Origin: CAYMZZ01 sp964395095
GTDB lineage: Bacteria; Bacteroidota; Bacteroidia; Chitinophagales; Chitinophagaceae
Reading direction: 5' to 3'
DNA: 64,000 nt
NCBI GenBank assembly: GCA_964395095.1
Contig: CAYMZZ010000013.1
Location: 62,001 to 126,000 of the forward strand
Under the pieces are notes generated by a model, which was not told the origin of the DNA, did not search any database, and worked only from the letters and a program-made list of their open reading frames with translations. The translations under genes and the position numbers were made by a program. This document shows, piece after piece, positions 7,827 through 15,768 of this stretch (positions are counted from its first letter, which is position 1; every line of letters starts with the position of its first letter).

Positions 7827-10800
7827 ATGCTACGACGCTTTATTGAACGCCCGGTCTTATCCACGGTCGTTTCTATCATATTGCTGTTGCTGGGCGGGTT
7901 ATCTCTTTATACCCTTCCTGTAACGCTCTTTCCGGATATTGCGCCGCCCAGTGTGCAGGTTACTGCCTTTTATCCGGGTGCGAACGCAGAAACAGTGGCC
8001 CGCTCCGTGGCCACACCCATCGAAGAAGCCATCAATGGGGTGGAAGATATGACCTATATGACTTCCAACTCCAACAACGATGGCAGTATGTCGATTACGG
8101 TATTCTTTCGCCAGGGAACCAATCCTGATATTGCTTCGGTAAACGTGCAGAACCGCGTATCCAAGGCCATCAACCAGGTGCCGGTAGAAGTAGTGCAGGC
8201 GGGTATCTCCACACAGAAAGTGCAGAACAGTATCATCATGTTTGTGGCGCTTTCGGCGGAAGACAGTTCGCGGTACGATGAGCTCTTCCTGGAAAACTAT
8301 ATCAAGACCAACCTGATACCACAGGTGCAGCGCGTGCCCGGCGTAGGACAGGCGCTGGTATTTGGTACCAAGGATTATAGCATGCGTATCTGGCTGCAGC
8401 CTGATCGCCTTCGTGCCAATAGCCTTACACCACAGGATGTTTTAACCGCCATCCGCGATCAAAACCTGGAAGCGGCCCCCGGCAGGCTGGGACAAAACAG
8501 CCCGCAAACTTTTGAGTATGTACTAAAGTATAAGGGCAAGCTCAATCAGAATGAAGAATATGAGAACATGGTGATCAAGGCCAATTCGGATGGATCCGTG
8601 CTTCGCCTGAAAGATGTGGCCCGCGTGGAATTTGGTTCCTATACCTATTCTTCCAATAGCCGGATGGATGGCAAGCCCGTATCGGGATTCGCGGTGTTTC
8701 AAACGGCCGGTTCCAATGCCAACGATATCCTTACCGATGTGGAGAAGCTGCTGAAGGAATTTGAAAGAACCCTTCCGGCTGGTGTTAGCACTACGGTGAT
8801 GTACAACTCGAAGGACTTTCTCGATGAATCCATTTACCAGGTTCGGGAAACCCTGGTGATCGCCTTCCTGCTCGTATTCGCGATGGTATTTATATTTCTG
8901 CAGGACCTGCGTTCCACCATTATCCCGGCTATAGCTGTGCCGGTGGCTATTATCGGTACTTTCTTTTTTCTGCAGCTATTTGGTTTTTCGCTTAACCTGC
9001 TTACCCTTTTTGCGCTGGTGCTGGCGATTGGTATTGTGGTAGACGACGCCATTGTGGTAGTGGAGGCGGTGCATTCCAAAATGGAAAGGACCAAACTCTC
9101 GGCCAGGGCCGCTACCATACAGAGTATGCGTGAGATTTCCGGCGCCATCATCTCCATTACACTGGTGATGTCGGCTGTGTTTATACCGGTAGGCTTTATG
9201 GAAGGTCCGGCCGGGGTATTCTACAAGCAGTTTGCCTTCACCCTCGCCATAGCGATTCTGATATCGGCGGTGAACGCGCTTACGCTGAGTCCCGCGCTTT
9301 GCGCGCTCTTTCTGAAAAATCCGCATGCGGAAGAAGAAGGAACGGTGAAGAAAAAGAAAAGCTTTGGCAAACGCTTCTTTAGCGGATTCAATGCGGGCTT
9401 CGAAGCCATGACCAATCGCTACCTGGGCAGCCTTAAGTTTTTGTTCAAACACAAATGGGTGGCCATTAGCGGACTGGCATTAATCACGGCAGTGAGTTTC
9501 TGGCTGGTGAAAAGCACGCCAACCGGATTTATCCCTACCGAAGACCAGGGCTTTGTGCTCTATGCAGTGAATACCCCTCCCGGTAGTTCGCTGGAGCGCA
9601 CCAATCGGGCAACAAGGGCTATCGACAGTATCATTCAACAGGAACCTTCGAATGGTCACCTGTATGTGATCGATGGATTGAACTTTATCAGCAATGCCAA
9701 TGCTTCGCCTTATGCCGCCGGATTTATGCGGTTGAAGGATCATGACGAGCGTGGCGAAGTAACGAACCCCGATGAAATAGCCGGCATGCTCACGCAAAAA
9801 GTGAGTGCGGTAAAAGATGCCAGCACTTTCTTCTTCAATTTCCCCACTGTACCGGGTTTTGGTAACGTGAGTGGATTTGAGTTCATGTTGCAGGACCGTA
9901 CCAATGGTTCGCTGGAGAATCTTGGTAATAACGCCTGGGGCTTTATTGGCGCATTAATGCAACGTCCGGAAATAGCCTATGCCTTCACCACTTTTGCCGC
10001 GGGCAACCCGCAGTACGAGATTGAAGTGGATGAGATCAAGGCAAAGCAGCTCGGTGTATCCATCCGCGATCTGATGGAAACCCTGCAGGTTTACTATGGA
10101 AGTAGCTTTGTATCCGACTTCAACCGCTTTGGTAAATATTACCGCGTGATGGCACAGGCCGACGCGGCTTACCGTGCCGACGAGTCTTCGCTCAACGATA
10201 TCTATGTGAAGAATAACCAGGGCGAAATGGTGCCGGCCAATACACTGGTAACGCTGAAAAGGGTTTTTGGTCCCGAAACGGTGACGAGGAATAACCTCTT
10301 CAATGCCGTTACCATCAACGGGCAGCCCAAGCCCGGCTTCAGTACCGGTGACGCCATCCGCGCCATCGAGGAAACAGCCGCGCAGGTATTGCCCCGGGGA
10401 TTTGCTTATGAATGGACAGGCGCTACCCGTGAAGAAATTCGTGCCGGTGACCAAACCAGCTTCATCTTCCTGCTCAGCGTGGTATTCGTGTTCTTCCTGC
10501 TGGCGGCGCAATATGAAAGTTATGTATTGCCGCTCGCGGTTATCCTAACGGTGCCAACCGGTATACTGGGTGTGTTTGCCTTTATCAACTGGTTTGGTAT
10601 TGAGAACAACATCTACGTGCAGATTGGTCTCATCATGCTGGTAGGTTTGTTGGCCAAGAACGCAATCCTGATTGTGGAATATGCCGTGCAGCGTCGCCGT
10701 GCGGGCATGGGCCTGGTGGAATCGGCGCTGGAAGCATCCAAACTCCGGCTGCGTCCTATCCTGATGACATCCTTCGCCTTTATCGTGGGCCTGCTGCCAC

Positions 10801-10988
10801 TTACCTGGGCTACCGGGGGCAGCGCGCTCGGCAACCGCAGCATAGGTACCGGCGCGGTGGGCGGCATGCTATCGGGCGTGGTATTGGGTGTGTTTGTTAT
10901 CCCCGTACTCTTCATCATCTTCCAGTACCTGCATGAAAAAGTTTCACGCAAAAAAGAAACGGCATTAGTACCAGATCTGGCAGAATAA
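7827..10988 (+). CDS. RND multidrug efflux pump, inner-membrane subunit (AcrB/HAE1 type)
   Basis: Proton-driven trimeric exporter of hydrophobic and amphiphilic compounds. At 1053 residues it has family length. The N-terminus MLRRFIERPVLSTVVSIILL is the classic first helix; two large periplasmic loops are separated by transmembrane blocks. The proton-relay aspartate pair is present in LAIGIVVDDAIVVVEAV, and the conserved lysine is in LVGLLAKNAILIVEYAVQRR. It lies between the adaptor and the outer-membrane factor (13 bases to the latter), forming a full tripartite pump. Substrate cannot be read from sequence. Confidence 0.96.
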   Translation: MLRRFIERPVLSTVVSIILLLLGGLSLYTLPVTLFPDIAPPSVQVTAFYPGANAETVARSVATPIEEAINGVEDMTYMTSNSNNDGSMSITVFFRQGTNPDIASVNVQNRVSKAINQVPVEVVQAGISTQKVQNSIIMFVALSAEDSSRYDELFLENYIKTNLIPQVQRVPGVGQALVFGTKDYSMRIWLQPDRLRANSLTPQDVLTAIRDQNLEAAPGRLGQNSPQTFEYVLKYKGKLNQNEEYENMVIKANSDGSVLRLKDVARVEFGSYTYSSNSRMDGKPVSGFAVFQTAGSNANDILTDVEKLLKEFERTLPAGVSTTVMYNSKDFLDESIYQVRETLVIAFLLVFAMVFIFLQDLRSTIIPAIAVPVAIIGTFFFLQLFGFSLNLLTLFALVLAIGIVVDDAIVVVEAVHSKMERTKLSARAATIQSMREISGAIISITLVMSAVFIPVGFMEGPAGVFYKQFAFTLAIAILISAVNALTLSPALCALFLKNPHAEEEGTVKKKKSFGKRFFSGFNAGFEAMTNRYLGSLKFLFKHKWVAISGLALITAVSFWLVKSTPTGFIPTEDQGFVLYAVNTPPGSSLERTNRATRAIDSIIQQEPSNGHLYVIDGLNFISNANASPYAAGFMRLKDHDERGEVTNPDEIAGMLTQKVSAVKDASTFFFNFPTVPGFGNVSGFEFMLQDRTNGSLENLGNNAWGFIGALMQRPEIAYAFTTFAAGNPQYEIEVDEIKAKQLGVSIRDLMETLQVYYGSSFVSDFNRFGKYYRVMAQADAAYRADESSLNDIYVKNNQGEMVPANTLVTLKRVFGPETVTRNNLFNAVTINGQPKPGFSTGDAIRAIEETAAQVLPRGFAYEWTGATREEIRAGDQTSFIFLLSVVFVFFLLAAQYESYVLPLAVILTVPTGILGVFAFINWFGIENNIYVQIGLIMLVGLLAKNAILIVEYAVQRRRAGMGLVESALEASKLRLRPILMTSFAFIVGLLPLTWATGGSALGNRSIGTGAVGGMLSGVVLGVFVIPVLFIIFQYLHEKVSRKKETALVPDLAE

Positions 10989-11001
10989 AACCAACCAAGT
11001 A

Positions 11002-12423
11002 ATGAAAGCGATTAATTATATCCGAATAACAGGAACCGCGATGCTGCTGGTATTGCTGCTGGTTTCCTGTCGCATCAATAAAGAATACCAGCGACCCGAG
11101 CTGTCTATGCCCGAGAGCTTTCCCGGCGCTGTTGCCGGCGACAGCATCAGTGTGGCCGATATCGGATGGAAAGACTTTTTTGGCGATACCGCCCTGCAGG
11201 GGCTGATTGAAAGGGGACTGCAATACAACCAGGACCTGCTGGTGGCCATGAATCGGATGGACATAGCCCGGCGTCAGTTGCTGCAGGCACGAAAGCTCAA
11301 CCTGCCCGAAGCGGAATTGTCTATTGTGGGTCAGCTTAGCCGTCCTTCCGATAATAGCCTGAACGGGATCAGCCTCAAGACATTCCTGGGTCAGAGTTAT
11401 CTCGAAAACTATAATGCCGCCATCAACTTTAGTTGGGAAGCGGATATATGGGGCAGGTTGCGCGGGCAAAAAGAAAAGGCCCTGGCCGGCTACCTGCAAA
11501 CAGGTGAAGCCATGCGGGCGGTGCAAACCCGGCTGGTGGCGGAGATAGCACAGGGATATTTTAACCTGCTGATGCTCGACCGGCAATTGGCGATCACGAA
11601 AAGAAACCTTCTGCTCACGGATAGTTTTTATACCGCCACCAAACTTTTGAAGGAAGCGGGATTAAGTAATGCGCTGGCAGTGCAGCAGGCTGCGGCGCAA
11701 AAGCAAAGCACGGCTTTGCTGATACCGGAACTGGAAATGTCGATTGCCGTTCAGGAAAACAGCCTGCAGTTGCTTACTGGTCAATGGCCGGGCGCTGTAA
11801 GCCGTAATACCGCGGCAGACATTTATCGCTTTACACAGGTACTGCAAACGGGTTTGCCCGTAGCCCTGGTAGCGCGCAGGCCCGATGTGCGGGAAGCCGA
11901 GCTGGGTTTGCAGATGGCGAATGCCGAAGTGGGTATAGCCAAAGCGGGCATGTATCCGGCGCTGAATATTACGGCGGGTGGTGGTCTTGAATCATTCAAA
12001 GCCAGCAACTGGTTTAGTATTCCCAATTCCCTCTTTGGCCTGGCAGCCGGAGGTATTGCGCAGCCCCTGTTTAAGCGCAGGGCTTTGAAAACAAGGTATG
12101 AAGTGGCGCAACTGGAAAGGGAGCAGGCTGTGATCCGCTTTCGGCAGTCGGTATTGCAGGCAACAACAGAAGTACACAATGCCCTGGTGCAGGTAGACAA
12201 ACTGAATGCGCAGGAGCGCATCGCGGAAGAAAGGGTAAATACCCTGCGTGATGCCGTGCAGAATGCGCAGGAGCTCTTTCGTGCCGATATGGCCAGCTAT
12301 CTTGAAGTGATCACGGCGCAGGCCAATGCCCTCGAGGCGGAACTCAGCCAGGCCAGCATCCATAACCGTCAACTGGCGTCGGTGGTGGAATTGTATAGGG
12401 CGCTGGGTGGCGGCTGGAAATAG
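11002..12423 (+). CDS. Outer-membrane efflux factor (TolC/NodT type), lipoprotein
   Basis: Outer-membrane exit duct of the RND pump. The 473 residues begin with a lipoprotein signal (LVLLLVSCRINKEYQRPEL). Two structural repeats of the OEP family are visible, each with long Ala/Gln/Glu-rich helices; SWEADIWGRLRGQKEKALAGY and VARRPDVREAELGLQMANAE are standard NodT-type signatures. It ends the efflux operon, and an intrinsic terminator sits 235 bases downstream. Its TAG stop is immediately followed by a GTGAGTAG tract. Confidence 0.95.
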   Translation: MKAINYIRITGTAMLLVLLLVSCRINKEYQRPELSMPESFPGAVAGDSISVADIGWKDFFGDTALQGLIERGLQYNQDLLVAMNRMDIARRQLLQARKLNLPEAELSIVGQLSRPSDNSLNGISLKTFLGQSYLENYNAAINFSWEADIWGRLRGQKEKALAGYLQTGEAMRAVQTRLVAEIAQGYFNLLMLDRQLAITKRNLLLTDSFYTATKLLKEAGLSNALAVQQAAAQKQSTALLIPELEMSIAVQENSLQLLTGQWPGAVSRNTAADIYRFTQVLQTGLPVALVARRPDVREAELGLQMANAEVGIAKAGMYPALNITAGGGLESFKASNWFSIPNSLFGLAAGGIAQPLFKRRALKTRYEVAQLEREQAVIRFRQSVLQATTEVHNALVQVDKLNAQERIAEERVNTLRDAVQNAQELFRADMASYLEVITAQANALEAELSQASIHNRQLASVVELYRALGGGWK

Positions 12424-12495
12424 TGAGTAGTGAGTGGTGAGTAGTGAGGCGTGAGACGTGAATCGTGAATCGTGAGTCTTGAGGCGTGAGTTTTG
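12421..12495 (+). repeat. Stop-rich tract at the 3' end of the outer-membrane factor gene
   Basis: Begins at the TAG stop and runs as GTGAGTAG units that grade into GTGAATC and GTGAGGC units. A second stretch of the latter type (GTGAGGC/GTGAATC) occurs at 12684-12735. Both lie in the sense orientation of the preceding gene. Confidence 0.75.
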
Positions 12496-12511
12496 ATAAA
12501 TGGAATATCAT

Positions 12512-12538
12512 GTAGAGCAGCGCTGCGCGCGGGTCCGA
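12512..12538 (+). repeat. GTAGAG...GCGCTGCGCGCG repeat, copy 1
   Basis: TGTAGAGCAGCGCTGCGCG followed by CGGGTCC is a diverged copy of the hairpin element at 12797-12820 and 14043-14066. The GC-rich core stands out in an AT-rich spacer. Confidence 0.5.
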
Positions 12539-12657
12539 ACCTGAATCCATGGGTCGCTTGGAATCGTGAGCAAAGGATGATATTCAGGTATATTTCGAAA
12601 TACAACCTTGCAAAAGCATTAAAAATGTGAGTGGTTAGTTAGCATCAGGTGGTAATC

Positions 12658-12685
12658 GCCCCCTCTTTTTGGAGGGGGCTTTTTT
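12658..12685 (+). terminator. Intrinsic terminator of the efflux operon
   Basis: Perfect 8-bp stem GCCCCCTC/GAGGGGGC with loop TTTTTG, followed by a run of six T (12680-12685). This is the clearest rho-independent terminator in the window. It lies 235 bases after the last efflux gene. Confidence 0.85.
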
Positions 12686-12796
12686 GTGAAACGTGAATCG
12701 TGAGGCGTGAGGCGTGAGGCGTGAATCGTACCTACGCGCGTCGTATCGAACCCAATACGCGACGCAAATCCGGTGTTTTGGTTGTGTGAAACAATT

Positions 12797-12820
12797 GTAG
12801 AGACGCGCTGCGCGCGTTTC
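12797..12820 (+). repeat. GTAGAGACGCGC hairpin repeat, copy 2
   Basis: GAGACGCGC (12800-12808), loop TGC, then GCGCGTTTC (12812-12820) form a hairpin with one G-T pair. The 20-base string GTAGAGACGCGCTGCGCGCG recurs in reverse orientation at 14043-14066. Confidence 0.65.
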
Positions 12821-12852
12821 CGCGTAGGAATGAAGGAGGTTGTCTTGCGAGT

Positions 12853-12997
12853 AAAAAATCCGCGCAAATCTGCGGAAAAATCTGCGCAAATCTGCGGGAA
12901 AGTTACTTGCACTTTCAACATCTTCAAAGCACCAGAAGTTTCCCGCAGATTTTTCCGCAGATAAACGCAGATTATGTTGCTGATTATTTCGCAACAT
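12853..12997. repeat. ATCTGCG palindromic element, copy B (full, with tail hairpin)
   Basis: Left arm 12853-12901 contains ATCTGCGG units ending in GGGAAA; right arm 12938-12972 is TTTCCCGCAGATTTTTCCGC and onward. The loop has GCACTTTCAA at 12909-12918. A small hairpin follows, ATGTTGC...GCAACAT (12974-12997), and about 40 further bases match the partial copy at 14.75 kb. No gene is supported between 12424 and 13237; this element, the tracts, the terminator and the GACGCG hairpins fill it. Confidence 0.75.
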
Positions 12998-13237
12998 CTT
13001 ATTCATTCAAGTGCTGGGGATTATTTAAAACAGGATGCCATTTGGACCGTTGCAAGAAATGCCGCTCCGGTGGCCGGGTTGAGGGTAGTGAATTGGATTG
13101 ATCGTCCGTAACTACAATACGCTCACCTCGCATTCAATAAATCTGACAGCAGCAAGAATGGAGTTTTGTATATTTATATCTGTCGCGCCAATGGTGGAGC
13201 TGTCGCCAAAATGCGAAGCATCAAAAAGGATATTGAA

Positions 13238-13648
13238 ATGAAAACCATTATAGCTCTTATTATTTCTTTTGGCTTATATAGTTGTACTACTGATTTTCAT
13301 TCAAACAACAAAATGGCCTCCTATCGGCTTCCAGACACAATTGATGCTGGCATGTTTAATAAATGTTTTATTCCAGATACTACTGGTTGCTCATGGATTA
13401 CCAGGGATAGAGAAGTAATCGATTCTCTAAGTTTTAAAAAACTGGTAGTGCAAGCCAGCTCAGATACCTTTATTGCCACATCCAGATACAGACGGTTGTG
13501 GACATGCAAAATCCCTTCTGAGATTATGATTCCTGGCGACACGATAGTTGTTTCCGGAATCGTTTATAAGCTTTACGCATATGAGAAAGGCATGGGATTC
13601 CCAGCATTAATAACTAGCATATTTTACGATAGCACTTCAAGCAGATAA
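13238..13648 (+). CDS. Hypothetical lipoprotein
   Basis: A 136-residue protein I do not recognise. The start at 13238 is preferred because it gives a short signal ending in a lipobox (MKTIIALIISFGLYSC) and follows an AAAAAGGA stretch; the frame is open 24 codons further up but without signal character. The mature part has two pairs of spaced cysteines (NKCFIPDTTGCSW and RLWTCKI) and looks like a small beta-rich domain. Codons are markedly AT-rich compared with the flanking operons, as in its neighbour at 14168, which suggests recent acquisition. No operon partner. Confidence 0.6.
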   Translation: MKTIIALIISFGLYSCTTDFHSNNKMASYRLPDTIDAGMFNKCFIPDTTGCSWITRDREVIDSLSFKKLVVQASSDTFIATSRYRRLWTCKIPSEIMIPGDTIVVSGIVYKLYAYEKGMGFPALITSIFYDSTSSR

Positions 13649-13793
13649 TATTTCAGAATTATGTGTACTTGTATTTAGCATCTTATTCATTTGCAATAGT
13701 ATATGCTAAAAACAATAACTCGTTATTGATATTATCTATCTTGAGGTTTACTATAACGTTTCCCTCCGTCCAAATACACCCATTAAGTTCCGA

Positions 13794-13990
13794 TTATTTT
13801 TTGTAGCGATGCGGCAGAAGTTCGGCAACACAGTTGGCCGTATGACCTGCGATGCGGTGCAGTGCATCTTTGAGCGAGGCATAAGGCTCAATCCCACGCA
13901 TATTGCGGGATACGAGCAGGGATACTTCTTTTCTCCATACTTTTTCTTAGGAAAACCTAACACAAATAATGCAGTCGATCTGAGATATCC
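13794..13990 (-). pseudogene. Decayed C-terminal end of an IS66-type transposase
   Basis: On the minus strand the frame ending at 13794 reads GIEPYASLKDALHRIAGH and then VAELLPHRYKK before its stop. This resembles the C-terminal tail of IS66-family transposases (NG-EP-YLKDVL-R-ELLPH). Upstream the frame is broken by a TAA near 13950 and the region equivalent to GRKNYLFAG is only roughly discernible (EKVWRKEVSLLV), with about 20 residues apparently lost. No ends or intact ORF remain. The overlapping plus-strand frame at 13809-14093 is taken as a shadow. Confidence 0.45.
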
Positions 13991-14042
13991 TGCATGCGGC
14001 AATGGAGTTGCCGTCCGATATCAACAGCTTGAAAGCTTAAAA

Positions 14043-14066
14043 AGAGACGCGCGCAGCGCGTCTCTA
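14043..14066 (-). repeat. GTAGAGACGCGC hairpin repeat, copy 3
   Basis: AGAGACGCGC (14043-14052), loop GCA, GCGCGTCTCT (14056-14065): a perfect 10-bp stem. Read on the minus strand it is GTAGAGACGCGCTGCGCGCG followed by a T-rich stretch, the same 20 bases as copy 2 at 12797. In that orientation it could act as a terminator. Confidence 0.65.
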
Positions 14067-14088
14067 CGGGGAAGGTCTCCTTTTACGG

Positions 14089-14120
14089 TTTGATTACAAT
14101 GCCAGCAAGGAATATTTTTG
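14089..14120 (+). promoter_or_regulatory. Promoter of the secreted protein gene at 14168
   Basis: TTTG at 14089-14092, 20-bp spacer, TATTTTTG at 14113-14120: a perfect Bacteroidota promoter. It places the start site near 14126 and so supports translation from the ATG at 14168 rather than from 14090, which lies inside the promoter. Confidence 0.7.
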
Positions 14121-14167
14121 TAATTTGTGCAGTTTCGGGCTCTTCAAAATCCCGTGTAAAGGTTCTT

Positions 14168-14659
14168 ATGCGATTTGTTTCCTTACATATTCTTCTGCTT
14201 TTTTTTCTTGGTGGTTGGAGCCAGCCCAGGAATGATTTTTTCGGCAAGGTAAGTTTTACTCGCGCCAAAACATTTTTGGTGAAGGATGGCCTTCAAATCA
14301 TGGAATATAATGCGCCATTAGTGGGGATGCAAAAGTTTAATGTGCGGTTTTTATATACCGAGGTAGTTAGTGGTTCTGGTAAAGTATATGTTTCGGGCAG
14401 AATCTGTTTTGGTGAGGGTGCCCCTAATGACTGTGTTGGTATCACAGGCGTGGAGATATTCACAGCAAAAAGAACCAGGAAGAACCGGTTGAAAAGGATC
14501 AGGAAGTTGACATTAAGTTCTTATGATAAGGATTCTTTTGAGAAAGTTGGTTTCTTTAGGTTTGAGAAAAAATTCAAGAGAGGTGAGCGCTTATTTTTCT
14601 TTAGCAAGAATTTCTTGCTGGAAGAGTATATGATTTCTTTGAGTAAAATTAAAAGTTGA
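14168..14659 (+). CDS. Hypothetical secreted protein
   Basis: A 163-residue protein of unknown family. The start at 14168 gives a signal peptide (MRFVSLHILLLFFLGGWSQ) and follows a perfect promoter; a longer frame beginning at 14090 overlaps that promoter and is rejected. The mature protein has two cysteines (GRICFGEG, NDCVG) and a strongly basic central stretch (KRTRKNRLKRIRKL, about residues 105-120), then aromatic-rich strands. AT-rich codon use as in the gene at 13238. Monocistronic. I can offer no function. Confidence 0.6.
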   Translation: MRFVSLHILLLFFLGGWSQPRNDFFGKVSFTRAKTFLVKDGLQIMEYNAPLVGMQKFNVRFLYTEVVSGSGKVYVSGRICFGEGAPNDCVGITGVEIFTAKRTRKNRLKRIRKLTLSSYDKDSFEKVGFFRFEKKFKRGERLFFFSKNFLLEEYMISLSKIKS

Positions 14660-14729
14660 TTACTTGCCAGGGGTCTTCGTTTTACAGGAGTAATGCAACG
14701 TGAGTCGTTGTTTTCGATTAAAAAAATCC

Positions 14730-14812
14730 GCAGATCATCGCAGATTATGTTGCTAATTGTTTCGCAACCTCATATTTATTCAAGAGCTGGGGATGATTCA
14801 AAACAAAATGGG
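14730..14812. repeat. ATCTGCG palindromic element, copy C (right half only)
   Basis: Contains AATCCGCAGATCATCGCAG and then a stretch that parallels 12967-13035 of copy B over about 70 bases: ATTATGTTGCT-ATT-TTTCGCAAC and ATTCAAG-GCTGGGGAT. The left arm and the GCACTTT loop are missing. It lies between the stop at 14659 and the GntR gene end at 14874; no gene is seen there. Confidence 0.65.
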
Positions 14813-14840
14813 TATTTGCATACTTAAGCCCATCGCTAAA

Positions 14841-14889
14841 ATGTAGTACGTAGTAAGTAATACGTAATACGTATTACGTACTACGTAAA
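14841..14889. repeat. Palindromic TACGTAGTAAG tract overlapping the GntR gene end
   Basis: Includes a perfect 20-bp palindrome at 14861-14880 (TACGTAATAC and its complement). Read on the minus strand it begins with TAG/TAA-containing units and then turns into their complement, as if the two inward-facing tracts seen in other spacers met without a core. It encodes the last residues of the GntR protein and its TAA stop. Confidence 0.7.
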
Positions 14890-15602
14890 GACTTCTTATC
14901 GAAAATCCGCAGAAAATGATTTTCCAAATGCGCGCGCATGCCCTTGCGGAAATCTTCCGGTGTTCCCTTTTCCAGAATTTGTACCAACTCTTTGTGCGAG
15001 ACAAATGTCTTGAGCAGGGTTTGTTTTTTCAATAAGCCGCTATGATGCACATAATCGAAGATGGGCAATAGCATCTTTTGAAACTGCTTCAGGGTATTAT
15101 TGCCCGTGATCTCGTAGAGCTTGCCATGAAAGGCAATTTCATGGTCGATATTGAATAAATGATTGCGCGTGGTGCTGGGCTCTTTGGCGATGATGGCATA
15201 GAGCTCTTCAATATCTTTTTTGGTTACGCGGTGAAAGAGCAGGTCGGCCATGCCGATTTCGAGTACGAGGCGGAGCTCGAAAATTTCTTTCAGCGTATCC
15301 TGGTCAAGAATATGCGGATTCATGCTCTTGTTCAGGATCTGCAAAAAATCCGGCTTGGTAATTACCGCCCCTCTTTTCTTTTTGGTTTCAATCAAACCCA
15401 TAATGCGCAGGCGGAGCAAAGCCTCCCGGATCACGGTGCGACTCACCCCAATGGCCTGGGCCAGCTCCAGCTCCTTGGGGATGCTATCGCCCACTTTCAA
15501 TTTCTGCTGCTGCAAAAGATTGACCAGTTGGGCTTCCACCTTGTCCACTAAACTGCTGGTATCTACCAGTTTAAACTCTTTCGTCCATACTTCCTGCTTC
15601 AT
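14874..15602 (-). CDS. GntR family regulator, FCD (FadR-like) type; probable sialic acid locus repressor
   Basis: A 242-residue transcription factor with an N-terminal winged HTH (VGDSIPKELELAQAIGVSRT then VIREALLRLRIMGLIETKKKRGA, about residues 37-83) and a C-terminal all-helical FCD ligand domain that shows the metal-site histidines spaced as in the family (HEIAFHGKLYEITGN and a later HLENHF). It is divergent from a Sus/nan operon, and the spacer contains a GTC-N-GAC palindrome, the operator type used by FadR-group regulators. NanR of enterobacteria belongs to the same subfamily, so a sialic acid or ManNAc responsive repressor is the likely role; this is inference. The final LRST residues come from a repeat tract. 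Confidence 0.88.
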   Translation of the reverse strand: MKQEVWTKEFKLVDTSSLVDKVEAQLVNLLQQQKLKVGDSIPKELELAQAIGVSRTVIREALLRLRIMGLIETKKKRGAVITKPDFLQILNKSMNPHILDQDTLKEIFELRLVLEIGMADLLFHRVTKKDIEELYAIIAKEPSTTRNHLFNIDHEIAFHGKLYEITGNNTLKQFQKMLLPIFDYVHHSGLLKKQTLLKTFVSHKELVQILEKGTPEDFRKGMRAHLENHFLRIFDKKSLRST

Positions 15603-15727
15603 GTGTCGGCTTGAGTGGTAAAAATAATTATTCCCACGGCATCCCGAAAAAGGAGGCGGCGTATTTGCGCAAACGTTTCGCCTTTTTTTTTCAAAAATGT
15701 GACTTGTATATTAAAACTACATAATTT

Positions 15728-15746
15728 TATTATGTCAGACATAATA
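15728..15746. promoter_or_regulatory. 19-bp perfect palindrome, probable GntR operator
   Basis: TATTATGTC-A-GACATAATA, 9-bp arms around one central base, lies 22 bases before the SusC start and 126 bases from the GntR start. The core GTC-N-GAC matches the operator pattern of FCD-type GntR regulators such as UxuR and FadR. A weak plus-strand promoter (TGTG at 15698-15701, N20, TAATTTTA at 15722-15729) would place it over the transcription start, a position suited to repression. Confidence 0.7.
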
Positions 15747-15768
15747 TTTTTAATCAAAACTGCTTGTT

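Noticed and set aside
12635..13006. Minus-strand open frames in the spacer after the outer-membrane factor gene
   Set aside because: They are made of repeat tracts and the palindromic element, so the translation is low-complexity and not protein-like.
13809..14093. 94-codon plus-strand frame
   Set aside because: It is antisense to the IS66-like remnant and runs into the GACGCG hairpin; no ribosome site or family match is seen.
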